This document shows positions 7,658 to 15,135 of a stretch of DNA of 48,702 bases, one piece after another. Source of the stretch: Rhodospirillum sp. (lineage in GTDB: Bacteria > Pseudomonadota > Alphaproteobacteria > Rhodospirillales > Rhodospirillaceae); assembly GCA_021741145.1 (NCBI GenBank), contig JAIOYK010000041.1:1-48702 (forward strand), in the 5' to 3' direction. A program made the translations under genes and the position numbers. The number at the start of each line of letters is the position of its first letter. The stretch's first letter is position 1. The notes below the pieces were generated by a model. That model was given only the letters and a program-made list of their open reading frames with translations. It did not search any database and was not told the DNA's origin.

Positions 7658-9285
7658 TCCCCTAACCGTCCGGAGGGACCACCCACCGGCGGCCTTTCAC
7701 TGCCAACAAGAACGATTTCCGGTGGCCGAAAGACCGGCCACCGGATGCCGCGGCGGGGGTAGTTCCCGTTGAGATCGTTCAATTGCTGGCGCAAAATGTC
7801 GGCCGTTTCCTGGGGCGTCATCTCGCCCGACAGCATGGCCTGGGTCTCGGAGGCGATGATCGAGTGATACTCGTTGGCCTCGGGGATCTTGGGGCCAAGC
7901 ACGAAATGCGGGTCCTTGATGCCGTAGTCGTAAACCGCGTCGAAGGTCAGGGCATTGGGCATGCTGGTCGGACGCTCGCGAGCCGCGGCCACCTCGGGAA
8001 TGTCGAGCACCGAGCGCCGTGTTGGGGTGCCACCCAGGCCAGCCAAAATCTCGTATTGATTCTGTTTGCTGGTGGACCAAATCGCGAACAAATAGGCGGC
8101 CCGCTGCATGTCCTCGGACGCATTGGCGTTGATGCCGATTCCACCGATGCCGCAGTTGGTGCCGTTGACGGCTTGACCGCCATTGATGATCCAACTCGGC
8201 TCGCCCTTTGGACAAGGCGCGTAGGCGGTGCGCCCGCCCGCGGCGCGCGAGGTCTTCTCGTCTTCCACCGAAGCGGCGAACTCATGGAACTGGACCTGCA
8301 TGGCCAAGTTTCCGGCCTGATAGACAGTGTTCAGTTCCAGGGTGCCGTTGGCCAGGTTGTCCGGGTGGGAGGCGTCGCCCAGTTCCTTGAACTTCTCCAA
8401 CATGAGCACGGACTGCTCATCGCCCCAGTTGGTCGGCCCCGGTGTCTTACTGCCGAGTTTGTCGTCGATGGGGAAATCAATCCACTGGCCATGGGAGAAC
8501 ATGAGGCGCTGAATATCAAGCTGCGTGGTCCAGGCGAAAGAGCCTTGGTGCTGGGCGTAACCATAGGGCACATCCATCCCGGATTCCTTGGCCGCCTTGA
8601 AAAACTTGGCGATATCGAGGACATGCTTCCATGTTGTTTCATTATTGAATTCAAGACGATAGCCGTATTCCGCCTCGAAGTCCTTGGAGTGCTTTTCGAA
8701 CAGGTCCTGCCGGTAGAAGGTCGCGGCGACCGCCGAATCATAGGGCAAGGCGATGACTTTGCTCTCGTCGTAAAAGCGGCCGCAGGCGGTTAGGAAGTTC
8801 TCGAACCAAGCACCGTCGCCATACCCCTCCGGATCCTGGGGCAAGGTTTCGTCGCCAAACATTCGGGATTGATCGACGAAAAAATCGGCGAAGGGCGCCC
8901 CGATCGGTTTATCCTGCACGTAGTTCAGAACGTAGTCCGCCTTTCCGCTGCGCAGGTCGATACCGGTCTTTTGCTGCACAACCGGCAAATCGTCGGTGAG
9001 GATCTCCACCTCTATACCAGTGAGGTCATAGAAGGCCTTGATGTTCTCGCGTATGGCGAAGGACGGTGGCGTGTTTTCCGACAGGAAAACCAACTTGGAT
9101 CCGGCGTACTGCTTCCACTTGGCCTCCTCCGAGGACGCCGCCTGAACGGGGCTGTGCATCAACACGGAATTGAAACCAACCGCCAGGGACCCCGTCCCGA
9201 GCAGGGTGGCGCCATAACCTCCAAGCTCCAGGAATTTCCTGCGACTGACTCTCGAATAAAGGGCATTCTTCGGCTTATGAAACAT
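7654..9285 (-). CDS. Tat-exported ABC substrate-binding protein (family 1)
   Basis: A 543-residue periplasmic solute-binding protein and first gene of the carbohydrate operon. The N terminus has a twin-arginine signal, SRRKFLELGGYGATL, followed by a hydrophobic stretch and a likely cleavage site after PVQA. Bilobed family features are visible, including GKADYVLNYVQ and the VIALPYDSAVAATFYRQDLF region typical of family-1 sugar-binding proteins. It is about 100 residues longer than many sugar-binding proteins. The last 30 residues are rich in Pro, Gly and Arg and look unstructured. Tat export is less common for such proteins and suggests folding before export. Ribosome site AGGGAGGA precedes the ATG. 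Confidence 0.88.
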   Translation of the reverse strand: MFHKPKNALYSRVSRRKFLELGGYGATLLGTGSLAVGFNSVLMHSPVQAASSEEAKWKQYAGSKLVFLSENTPPSFAIRENIKAFYDLTGIEVEILTDDLPVVQQKTGIDLRSGKADYVLNYVQDKPIGAPFADFFVDQSRMFGDETLPQDPEGYGDGAWFENFLTACGRFYDESKVIALPYDSAVAATFYRQDLFEKHSKDFEAEYGYRLEFNNETTWKHVLDIAKFFKAAKESGMDVPYGYAQHQGSFAWTTQLDIQRLMFSHGQWIDFPIDDKLGSKTPGPTNWGDEQSVLMLEKFKELGDASHPDNLANGTLELNTVYQAGNLAMQVQFHEFAASVEDEKTSRAAGGRTAYAPCPKGEPSWIINGGQAVNGTNCGIGGIGINANASEDMQRAAYLFAIWSTSKQNQYEILAGLGGTPTRRSVLDIPEVAAARERPTSMPNALTFDAVYDYGIKDPHFVLGPKIPEANEYHSIIASETQAMLSGEMTPQETADILRQQLNDLNGNYPRRGIRWPVFRPPEIVLVGSERPPVGGPSGRLGD

Positions 9286-9739
9286 TCATTCCTCCCTTGA
9301 TTTCCAGCCGGCCGGCCAGTGTGGCCGATCGAAAGGCGGCGCATCCAAGGTCGGTCAAGCCCAACTCTTTGGCTGGGTTTTCTCGCGTGAACGACTATGG
9401 CGCCGGGAGGGAGAGTACGCACACCCCTCAATTTTGTAAATTATTTTTTCCACGATCTGCCCTGGCCACATCGACTTTCTTGGCGCCGCAGGCCCGAAAT
9501 ACCGAGGGCCCTCTGGAGTTTCTTGTTTATTTTCCGAGGTTCCAACCTCCACCTCAGCGTTATGGGACGATTTTGTTTTGAAAATTTTTTTCCTACTTCC
9601 TTTGCCGCATCGACGGACTCCTCATCCGACGGTGCGCCTCCCTCTCGCATGGGAGAGTGATTTTCCCCTTTTTCTTGCAAGCCCACCCTTCCCGAAAGGT
9701 TAATCCCGGAAAAGCCACGAACTCTGGTCTATTGAATTC
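9286..9739. other. Leader/promoter region of the carbohydrate operon
   Basis: This gene-free stretch carries the upstream DNA of the binding-protein gene on the minus strand and is clearly more AT-rich than the genes, with runs of T around 9443-9450 and 9580-9595. The region should hold the operon promoter. I cannot identify one pair of promoter hexamers with confidence, and no regulator gene lies beside the operon. Weak short hairpins are present (for example CCCAAC/GCTGGG near 9359-9377), but none is convincing as an operator. Confidence 0.5.
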
Positions 9740-9777
9740 ATACAAGGGGCATGGGTTGAAACCCATGCCCCTTGTAT
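9740..9777. repeat. Dispersed palindrome, copy A (18-bp perfect arms)
   Basis: The arms ATACAAGGGGCATGGGTT and AACCCATGCCCCTTGTAT are exact reverse complements around the dinucleotide GA. A close relative lies at 48595-48626 with the same TTGAAA centre and the same TATCGCG immediately after. The copies differ at a stem position where A-T here is T-A there, so pairing is kept. This copy lies beyond the 3' end of the TRAP operon and upstream of the carbohydrate operon. It is probably a REP-like element or a transcript-end hairpin. Confidence 0.8.
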
Positions 9778-9875
9778 CGCGGTGCCGCGCCGCCCCAAAC
9801 GCCCATCAAATTTTTGATTTGCCAAAGTCAAATGGGCTTGGCGCGCCATCGGGCGCGGCGGCCAGTCGGCCACTT

Positions 9876-9910
9876 CCAACCCGCGATGTGTCAAGCTCAT
9901 CGCGGGTTGG
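9876..9910 (-). terminator. Hairpin 3' of the TRAP/CoA-transferase operon
   Basis: The 13-bp arms CCAACCCGCGATG and CATCGCGGGTTGG pair perfectly around a 9-nt loop, about 160 bp past the stop of the TRAP binding-protein gene, the last gene of the minus-strand operon. There is no T-run, so a factor-independent role is uncertain. It could stabilise the 3' end of the mRNA. Confidence 0.5.
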
Positions 9911-10019
9911 GATCCGCATCCGTTGATCGCGTCACCGCCTCCCAGCGGTCGATCTCCTCGGACAGATACGTCAACCGGCCCCTGACGGGCCCCTGTTCGC
10001 GGCCGATACCGGCGTCCTC
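9897..10019 (-). pseudogene. Possible C-terminal relic of a binding protein
   Basis: On the minus strand a short frame from just after an in-frame TAG to a TGA reads GREQGPVRGRLTYLSEEI and then DRWEAVTRS. The YLSEEIDRWEAV part resembles the C terminus of Bug/TctC-type binding proteins, which end with an amphipathic helix and a Glu-Ile-x-Arg-Trp pattern. No start or upstream domain exists in the same frame. This is a resemblance by eye to a short segment and may be chance. Confidence 0.25.
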
Positions 10020-10071
10020 CTACCCGCCATGCGGTCGAGGATCCCGGGCATCGCGGCCGACGCCCCGCCCC

Positions 10072-11106
10072 TCACTGTTCAGGAGACCCGGCGCGCGCAC
10101 GGTCGAGGGCATCCCGGAAGGCGGTCAGGGCCTCGCTTCCGGCCTGACCTCGCTCGTCCAGGGATGCAGCCCACTCGCCGGCGATCTTGTCGCTGGCCGC
10201 CCGCAGAACCTTTTCGTCCTCCTCGCCGAAATCAACGATCGTGATGCCCGCGTCGCGCAGCTCATTGGCGGCGCGGCCCTCCTTCTGGTCGAAGGCGGCG
10301 CAGGCGGAAAGGGTCAACTCATCTCCGGCTTCCTTGAGGAGGGTCTGGATGTCCTCTGGCAGGGAGTCCCATTTCCTCTCGCCGATGGAATAGGCGACCA
10401 CCACGGTGCCGAAGTTTTCGCCCTTGGTGACGGCGGTCGTGGGCGCGGTCAGTTTATAGGAGCCCACGCTGATATGCGCGAGCAGCGCCCCATCGATCAT
10501 TCCCCGAGTCATGGCCTCGTAGATCTCCGGCGGCGCCATGCGAACGGGAACAATCCCCAGGGCCTCGAGGGTCAGGCTCTGCGCCCCGCCCGAGGCGCGG
10601 ATCTTCTTGCCGCGCAAGGCCTCGACCCCGGTGACCGCGCCAACGTCTCCCAGGATCATCTGGTAGGGCGGTAGGGCAATCACGAACAGCGGACGGATGC
10701 CGTTCGGGGCGTATTCATGCTCGAACAGCCACCCGCCCTCCTTCACCAGGGACCAATAGGTCCGCATCACCTCACAGGACGTGCGCGAGGCGCCGGGCAG
10801 CTCGGCGACCGCAGAGAGGGGCATTTTCTCCGAGACATAGCCCGGACCGATGTAGCCGATATCCAGCAACCCCGTCTGGGTCAGGGACAGGAAGTCCTTG
10901 GCCTTGCCGACCTGCTCGGCGGGGAAGTAATCGATCGCCAACCGGCCATCGGACTTCTTCTCCACGAGGTCGATCCACGGCTTGGTCGCCGTTTCGGAGA
11001 TGACGTGTCCAACGGGCAGGGAATCGCCCATGCGCAGTGTAATTTCCGCGGCCCGCGCGGGCGAGGCGACCGCGATAAGCAGCGCGCCCAAGGCAATGGC
11101 TTTCAT
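10072..11106 (-). CDS. TRAP transporter substrate-binding protein (DctP)
   Basis: A 344-residue periplasmic receptor that delivers a carboxylate to the DctQM membrane part. Start taken at MKAIALGALLIAVASPARA, a Sec signal peptide cut near ARAA-EITLRMG, with an AGGAGG ribosome site 7 nt upstream; the frame extends 21 residues further without support. The family arginine that clamps the substrate carboxylate is seen in RGKKIRASGG, followed by the usual PPEIYEAMTRGMIDGALL segment. Last gene of a five-gene operon with DctM, DctQ, an enoyl-CoA hydratase and a CoA-transferase. Inference: the ligand is an organic acid that becomes a CoA thioester. Confidence 0.9.
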   Translation of the reverse strand: MKAIALGALLIAVASPARAAEITLRMGDSLPVGHVISETATKPWIDLVEKKSDGRLAIDYFPAEQVGKAKDFLSLTQTGLLDIGYIGPGYVSEKMPLSAVAELPGASRTSCEVMRTYWSLVKEGGWLFEHEYAPNGIRPLFVIALPPYQMILGDVGAVTGVEALRGKKIRASGGAQSLTLEALGIVPVRMAPPEIYEAMTRGMIDGALLAHISVGSYKLTAPTTAVTKGENFGTVVVAYSIGERKWDSLPEDIQTLLKEAGDELTLSACAAFDQKEGRAANELRDAGITIVDFGEEDEKVLRAASDKIAGEWAASLDERGQAGSEALTAFRDALDRARAGSPEQ

Positions 11107-11179
11107 TCCGGAACCTCCTAGATGTTTCACTTTTTTTCTCCTTGATTCGTCTTTCGACGTGAGGGTCATGTTCGACCCA

Positions 11180-12466
11180 TTACCGCATCAGGCTTGGCAG
11201 CCAGAGCGTGATTTGCGGCAGAGCCACCAGGATCACAATGGCGATCACATGGGCCAGGACGTGGGGGGCAACGCCACGGAAGACCTCGCCGAGGGGCCGC
11301 TCCGCGTAACGAGCGACGATGAAGCAGTTCAGGCCCACGGGCGGCGTCACCATGCCCAGTTCCGCCGTAACGATCATCACAACGCCGAACCAGACCAGAT
11401 CGAAGTCGAGAGACGCCATCAGCGGCACCACCACGGGCACCGTCAGCACGAGTATGGCGATCTGGTCGAGGAATGCGCCCAGCAGGATATAACCGAAAAG
11501 GACCAATGCCAGGATCAGCAGGGGTGGAAACCCCAGCCCACCGACCCAGCCGACCACCGACTGGGTGATCTGGGTCAGGGCGAAGAAATAGCCGAACACC
11601 GTGGCCCCCAACAGAATGACCATGATCATGGCGCTGCCGTGGGCCGCCCGACGCAGGGCGGCGAAGACTCCCAGCGCCGTCATGCGTCCGGACAGGGCCA
11701 GAAGGAAAAGAGCGCCCAGGGCCCCGATGGCGGCGGCTTCCGTTGGCGTCGCCAGCCCCAGGTAAATGACCCCCGTCACCGCGGCGAACAGAAACAGGAT
11801 GGGGCCGACCGAGCGCAGCATCCTGACCTTCTCCGCCCAGGAAACCCGACCGGCGGTGGGCGCGTGAGATGGTTTCAGACTGGCCAGGATGAACACCGTC
11901 AGCATGATGGTCGCCATCACCAGCAACCCGGGAAGCACTCCGGCGACCAACAGCTGACCGATATCCACGTCGGCGAGCAGGCCGTAGACGATCATCGCCA
12001 CGCTCGGCGGTATGAGCATCGCCAAGGTGCCGGAGATGGCGACAACTCCCGCGGCCAGACTAGGGTCGTAGCCCTGCCGGATCATCGCCGGAAGACTGGT
12101 CGCCGACAAGGTGGCGGCCGACGCGGTCGATGTGCCGCAAATGGCGCCGAACCCGGCGCCCGCCAGGGCGGTGGCCATGCCCAGCCCGCCCCGTGTTTGC
12201 CCCACCCAGGCCGCGGTCGCGCGAAACAAATCGTCCACCTTGCCGCTTAGCAGGACAAACTCCGCCATCAACAGAAACAACGGGATGGTGATGAATTCAA
12301 AGGTCCCCGCCACGGTGAGGGGGCTGGTCTCCAGCACGCCCATCAAGGCGCCGGGTCCGACGGTCAGGAAAAGGCCCAGCGATCCCGCCGTCAGCATCGC
12401 GAAACCGACAGGGGTTCCCAAGGCCAAGAGGACGAGAAGCAGAACCAGAATACCGCAGGCAATCAT
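11180..12466 (-). CDS. TRAP transporter large permease (DctM)
   Basis: A 428-residue, about 12-helix sodium-coupled TRAP channel subunit. Seen: MIACGILVLLLVLLALGTPVGFAM start, GAGFGAICGTSTASAATL in the first conserved motif, SGTLAMLIPPSVAMIVYG, and a C-terminal TPPVGLNCFIVA, all family hallmarks. The start used gives a 4-bp ATGA overlap with the DctQ stop; the upstream 80 residues of the reading frame are a shadow of dctQ. The stop is followed by 73 bp before the binding-protein start. Works with the adjacent DctQ and DctP. Confidence 0.93.
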   Translation of the reverse strand: MIACGILVLLLVLLALGTPVGFAMLTAGSLGLFLTVGPGALMGVLETSPLTVAGTFEFITIPLFLLMAEFVLLSGKVDDLFRATAAWVGQTRGGLGMATALAGAGFGAICGTSTASAATLSATSLPAMIRQGYDPSLAAGVVAISGTLAMLIPPSVAMIVYGLLADVDIGQLLVAGVLPGLLVMATIMLTVFILASLKPSHAPTAGRVSWAEKVRMLRSVGPILFLFAAVTGVIYLGLATPTEAAAIGALGALFLLALSGRMTALGVFAALRRAAHGSAMIMVILLGATVFGYFFALTQITQSVVGWVGGLGFPPLLILALVLFGYILLGAFLDQIAILVLTVPVVVPLMASLDFDLVWFGVVMIVTAELGMVTPPVGLNCFIVARYAERPLGEVFRGVAPHVLAHVIAIVILVALPQITLWLPSLMR

Positions 12467-12999
12467 TCCACCCCTCCCTCGGCCAGCAGGTTCTCCACCC
12501 CGGAATCCGGCTCCTGCGCCAGGAATCCCCCGATCGTCGCGATCACCAGACGGACGCTCAGCATGGCGCAGCCCAAGGGCACCAGCATGATCGAGGGCCA
12601 CATGGGCCAGGGTATGGGTCCGGCGATGGCGTCGCCGCCCATCAGGGCGCCCCACCCCCGCCCGAAGGTCCGCGCGCCGATGACACCGAAGACCACCAGG
12701 GCACACAGGTAGCCCAGGGCATCCGCCGCCGCCCGCGCGCGCCGCGGAAAGCCGTCGCGCAGAATGTCAACGCGGACTTGAGCGCCGCCTCGGAAGGAGT
12801 CGGAGAGGAGGAGGAAGAAAATTCCCGGCATCAGGTACAGGGACACCACGTCGTAGGTCCAGCCAAACGGACTGTTGAGGCCATAGCGGAGGAAGACATC
12901 CGCCGCGACGGTCAGCATCAGCAGGAACAGGAGGACACAGCCGCAGGCGACGAAGGCGCGTTCGATCATCCTGAGGGGGCGAAGCAGCCTTTCCATCAT
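12463..12999 (-). CDS. TRAP transporter small permease (DctQ)
   Basis: A 178-residue four-helix membrane protein of the DctQ family. Helices are visible at about residues 15-35 (FVACGCVLLFLLMLTVAADV), 45-65, 85-105 and 130-150. The FLRYGLNSPFGWTYDVVSLYLMPG segment is the conserved DctQ core. Start taken at MMERLLRPL, which overlaps the enoyl-CoA hydratase stop by 4 bp, as the DctM start overlaps this stop. A much longer frame upstream is a shadow of the hydratase. It joins DctM in the membrane complex. Confidence 0.9.
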   Translation of the reverse strand: MMERLLRPLRMIERAFVACGCVLLFLLMLTVAADVFLRYGLNSPFGWTYDVVSLYLMPGIFFLLLSDSFRGGAQVRVDILRDGFPRRARAAADALGYLCALVVFGVIGARTFGRGWGALMGGDAIAGPIPWPMWPSIMLVPLGCAMLSVRLVIATIGGFLAQEPDSGVENLLAEGGVE

Positions 13000-13805
13000 C
13001 CGCCCCTCCCTTCCGCGGTGTTTCGGTCCAGGGCGGCGATGACTCGGTCCACGGCCTCCGCATGCTCGGACGTGAGATGGGCCAGCGCCTGCAGCGGCGC
13101 GGTGGCATCGAGATTGCCGCGCAGGTCCTGCTGATCGGCCATACGCAGCAGACGCTTGTAAAAGCGCAGGGCGACCCTCGAATGTTGGGCGATCTCCCTG
13201 GCCAATTCCAGGGACCGGCTGGCCAGCGCCTCGGGCTCTGTCACTTCGGAAACCAGCCCCCAATCCAGGGCTTCCTCCGCCCCGATCACCTTGGCGGTGA
13301 ATGCGAGCTCCGCGGCGCGGGCCGATCCGATAATGCGCGGCAGGAACCATGCCCCGCCGATGCCCGAGATGATTCCCAGGCGCACGAAGACCTCGGAAAA
13401 GCGCGCGCGACTGGACGCGATCCGGAGGTCACACATGCAGGTGATATCGAGCCCCGCCCCCATGGCCGGTCCGTTGACCGCGGCGATCACCGGGACATCG
13501 ATGGCCTGGAAGGCCAGGGGGATGCGATGCAGGGCCCGGCGGTACCCCGCCTCCAATTCGATGGGGGTCCCCGCCATGAAGCCCCTCTTCGCCTTCATGT
13601 CCTTGATGTTTCCCCCGGCGCAGAAGGCCGGTCCCGCCCCGGTGAGGATCACCACTTTTACCTCGGATCGGGCGTCGGCGGCGACCAGGGCGTCGGCGAG
13701 GGCGTCGCATTGGTCCGGCCTGGATAAGGCGTTGCGGTCCTCGGGGCTATTCATGGTCAGGGTGGCGACGCCGCCCTCGATCCTCGTGTCGATAAACCCG
13801 CTCAT
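12996..13805 (-). CDS. Enoyl-CoA hydratase/isomerase (crotonase) family
   Basis: A 269-residue crotonase-fold enzyme. Seen: oxyanion-hole segments GPAFCAGGNI and NGPAMGAGLDITCMCDLRIA, a glutamate in RFSEVFVRLGI at the first catalytic position and a second candidate in SARAAELAFT. The position after LGIISGIGGAW is typical. Crotonases hydrate, isomerise or cleave enoyl- or beta-hydroxy-acyl-CoAs in the cytoplasm. The gene overlaps the CoA-transferase upstream and DctQ downstream by 4 bp each, so all five products are probably made together. Inference: it acts on the CoA thioester made by the adjacent class III CoA-transferase from the TRAP-imported acid. Exact reaction unknown. Confidence 0.87.
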   Translation of the reverse strand: MSGFIDTRIEGGVATLTMNSPEDRNALSRPDQCDALADALVAADARSEVKVVILTGAGPAFCAGGNIKDMKAKRGFMAGTPIELEAGYRRALHRIPLAFQAIDVPVIAAVNGPAMGAGLDITCMCDLRIASSRARFSEVFVRLGIISGIGGAWFLPRIIGSARAAELAFTAKVIGAEEALDWGLVSEVTEPEALASRSLELAREIAQHSRVALRFYKRLLRMADQQDLRGNLDATAPLQALAHLTSEHAEAVDRVIAALDRNTAEGRGG

Positions 13806-15001
13806 TGATACAGTCCTTGTTCGAGAACACCGTCCCGGAGCAGCGCGTCGACCTCGCCCGCGTCAAACCCCAGTACCTCCAGGGCTTGGCGTGAGTGCTC
13901 CCCGACGCGCGGGGACGGAGCCCGCGCGCCATCCGTTCCCGCCAGGAAGGGGGAACCAGGCATGCGCACGGTACCGGCGACGGGGTGGATCGTGGCGACC
14001 TCCAGGTTCCGGTCGTGGTAGGGAACGGAGGCGGCCACGTCGGCGAGGGTCGCCACGGGCGCGGCCATGATGCCCAGGCGGTCGAGGCGGTCGGCCCAAT
14101 CGGTGGAGGACCTCTGGCGGAACAGGGGATCCAGGACCTCGTGGAGATAGGCGCGGTTGGCGACCCGCAGGGCATTGGTCGCCAATCGCGGATCCGATTC
14201 CACGTCGGGACGTCCGAGACCCTGGCACAGGTCTCGCCACCGCGGCGGTTGATAGGCGGCGACCATGATCCAGCCATCCCCCGTCGGGAAAGTCTCGTTC
14301 GGCGCGGCGTAACTGGCCGCGCTCCCGCTCGGAACGGGCAGGTCACCGTTGGTCAGATAGGCGGAAAGATCAAGTTGCTGCAAGGCGGCCATGCCACTGA
14401 ACAGATCGATATCCAGGAATGCCCCACCCAGCCCGGCGTCCCGATTGCGCAGGGCGGCCAGGATGGAAATGACCGAGATAAAAGCCCCCGTCATGTCGGC
14501 CAGGGGCAAGGGCACCTTACCCGGCCCGCCCCCAGGAGCCGCCACGGCGCTCATGATGCCGCTGGCGGCCTGAATGATCCCATCCACACCCGGTTTGTCC
14601 CGCCAGGGACTGGCCTGACCGTAAGCGGAAATGGCGCAATAGATCAGGTCGGGATTGGCCGCCGACAACGCGTCATGGCCGATTCCCAGGCGGTCGGCGA
14701 CGCCGGGACGGAAATTCTGGAGGACCACGTCAACCCGGGAAGCAGCCTTCGCGACAACATCCCCCGCCCTGGGGTGTTTGAGGTCCAGGACGAGGCCAAG
14801 CTTATCCCGGTTGGAGACCAGGGAGACGAAGCTCTCTCCGTTGCGCGACGGCGGCCCCAGATGCCGGGCGAGCTCTCCGCCCGGCGGTTCGACCTTGATG
14901 ACCGTGGCGCCGAGATCCGCCAACCACAATCCGCATACGGGGGCCGCGATCAATTGTCCGAAATCAAGGACAATGGTCCCCTCGAGTGTCCGAGAAAGCA
15001 C
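13802..15001 (-). CDS. Class III (CaiB/BaiF) CoA-transferase
   Basis: A 399-residue family III CoA-transferase, moving CoA between acids through an aspartyl intermediate. Seen: N-terminal GTIVLDFGQLIAAPVCGLWLADLGATVIKVEPP (Rossmann-like), RDKLGLVLDLKHP, NFRPGVADRLG, and the putative catalytic Asp140 in KPGVDGIIQAASG. Start is a GTG at 14999-15001: an AAGGAGG site lies 6 nt before it, and it gives the usual N terminus a few residues before LEGTIVLDF. An ATG frame 28 residues upstream has no support. First gene of the TRAP operon, divergent from the LysR gene at 15136. Inference: it activates the imported carboxylate. Confidence 0.9.
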   Translation of the reverse strand: MLSRTLEGTIVLDFGQLIAAPVCGLWLADLGATVIKVEPPGGELARHLGPPSRNGESFVSLVSNRDKLGLVLDLKHPRAGDVVAKAASRVDVVLQNFRPGVADRLGIGHDALSAANPDLIYCAISAYGQASPWRDKPGVDGIIQAASGIMSAVAAPGGGPGKVPLPLADMTGAFISVISILAALRNRDAGLGGAFLDIDLFSGMAALQQLDLSAYLTNGDLPVPSGSAASYAAPNETFPTGDGWIMVAAYQPPRWRDLCQGLGRPDVESDPRLATNALRVANRAYLHEVLDPLFRQRSSTDWADRLDRLGIMAAPVATLADVAASVPYHDRNLEVATIHPVAGTVRMPGSPFLAGTDGARAPSPRVGEHSRQALEVLGFDAGEVDALLRDGVLEQGLYQ

Positions 15002-15101
15002 GAAATTCCTCCTTGGTGGGGTGCGAAAGCCTTTTGGCTCCTCGATCTTGCCAAACACTGTAAAAACCCACCCGACAATGGACAAACGATTAGTTTTCCG
15101 T

Positions 15102-15126
15102 AACTATTGATCTGACATCAACAGTT
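15102..15126. promoter_or_regulatory. Dyad operator between CoA-transferase operon and LysR gene
   Basis: AACTATTGAT and ATCAACAGTT form inverted arms (9 of 10 positions) with a 5-nt centre CTGAC; the inner TTGAT/ATCAA is perfect. It lies 9 bp before the LysR ATG and about 100 bp upstream of the divergent operon, the usual place for a LysR-type binding site that controls both directions. Confidence 0.6.
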
Positions 15127-15135
15127 GGATCACCC

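Larger units (their letters stand above)
9778..10071. other. Gene-free region with imperfect stems and relics
   Basis: This stretch lies between the palindrome at 9740 and the TRAP binding-protein stop. At about 9788-9845 the segment CCAAACGCCCAT can pair imperfectly with ATGGGCTTGG, enclosing the small hairpin CAAATTTTTGATTTG, which gives a branched fold. A separate hairpin (9876-9910) and a possible coding relic (9897-10019) are listed on their own. No intact gene is seen. Confidence 0.5.
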
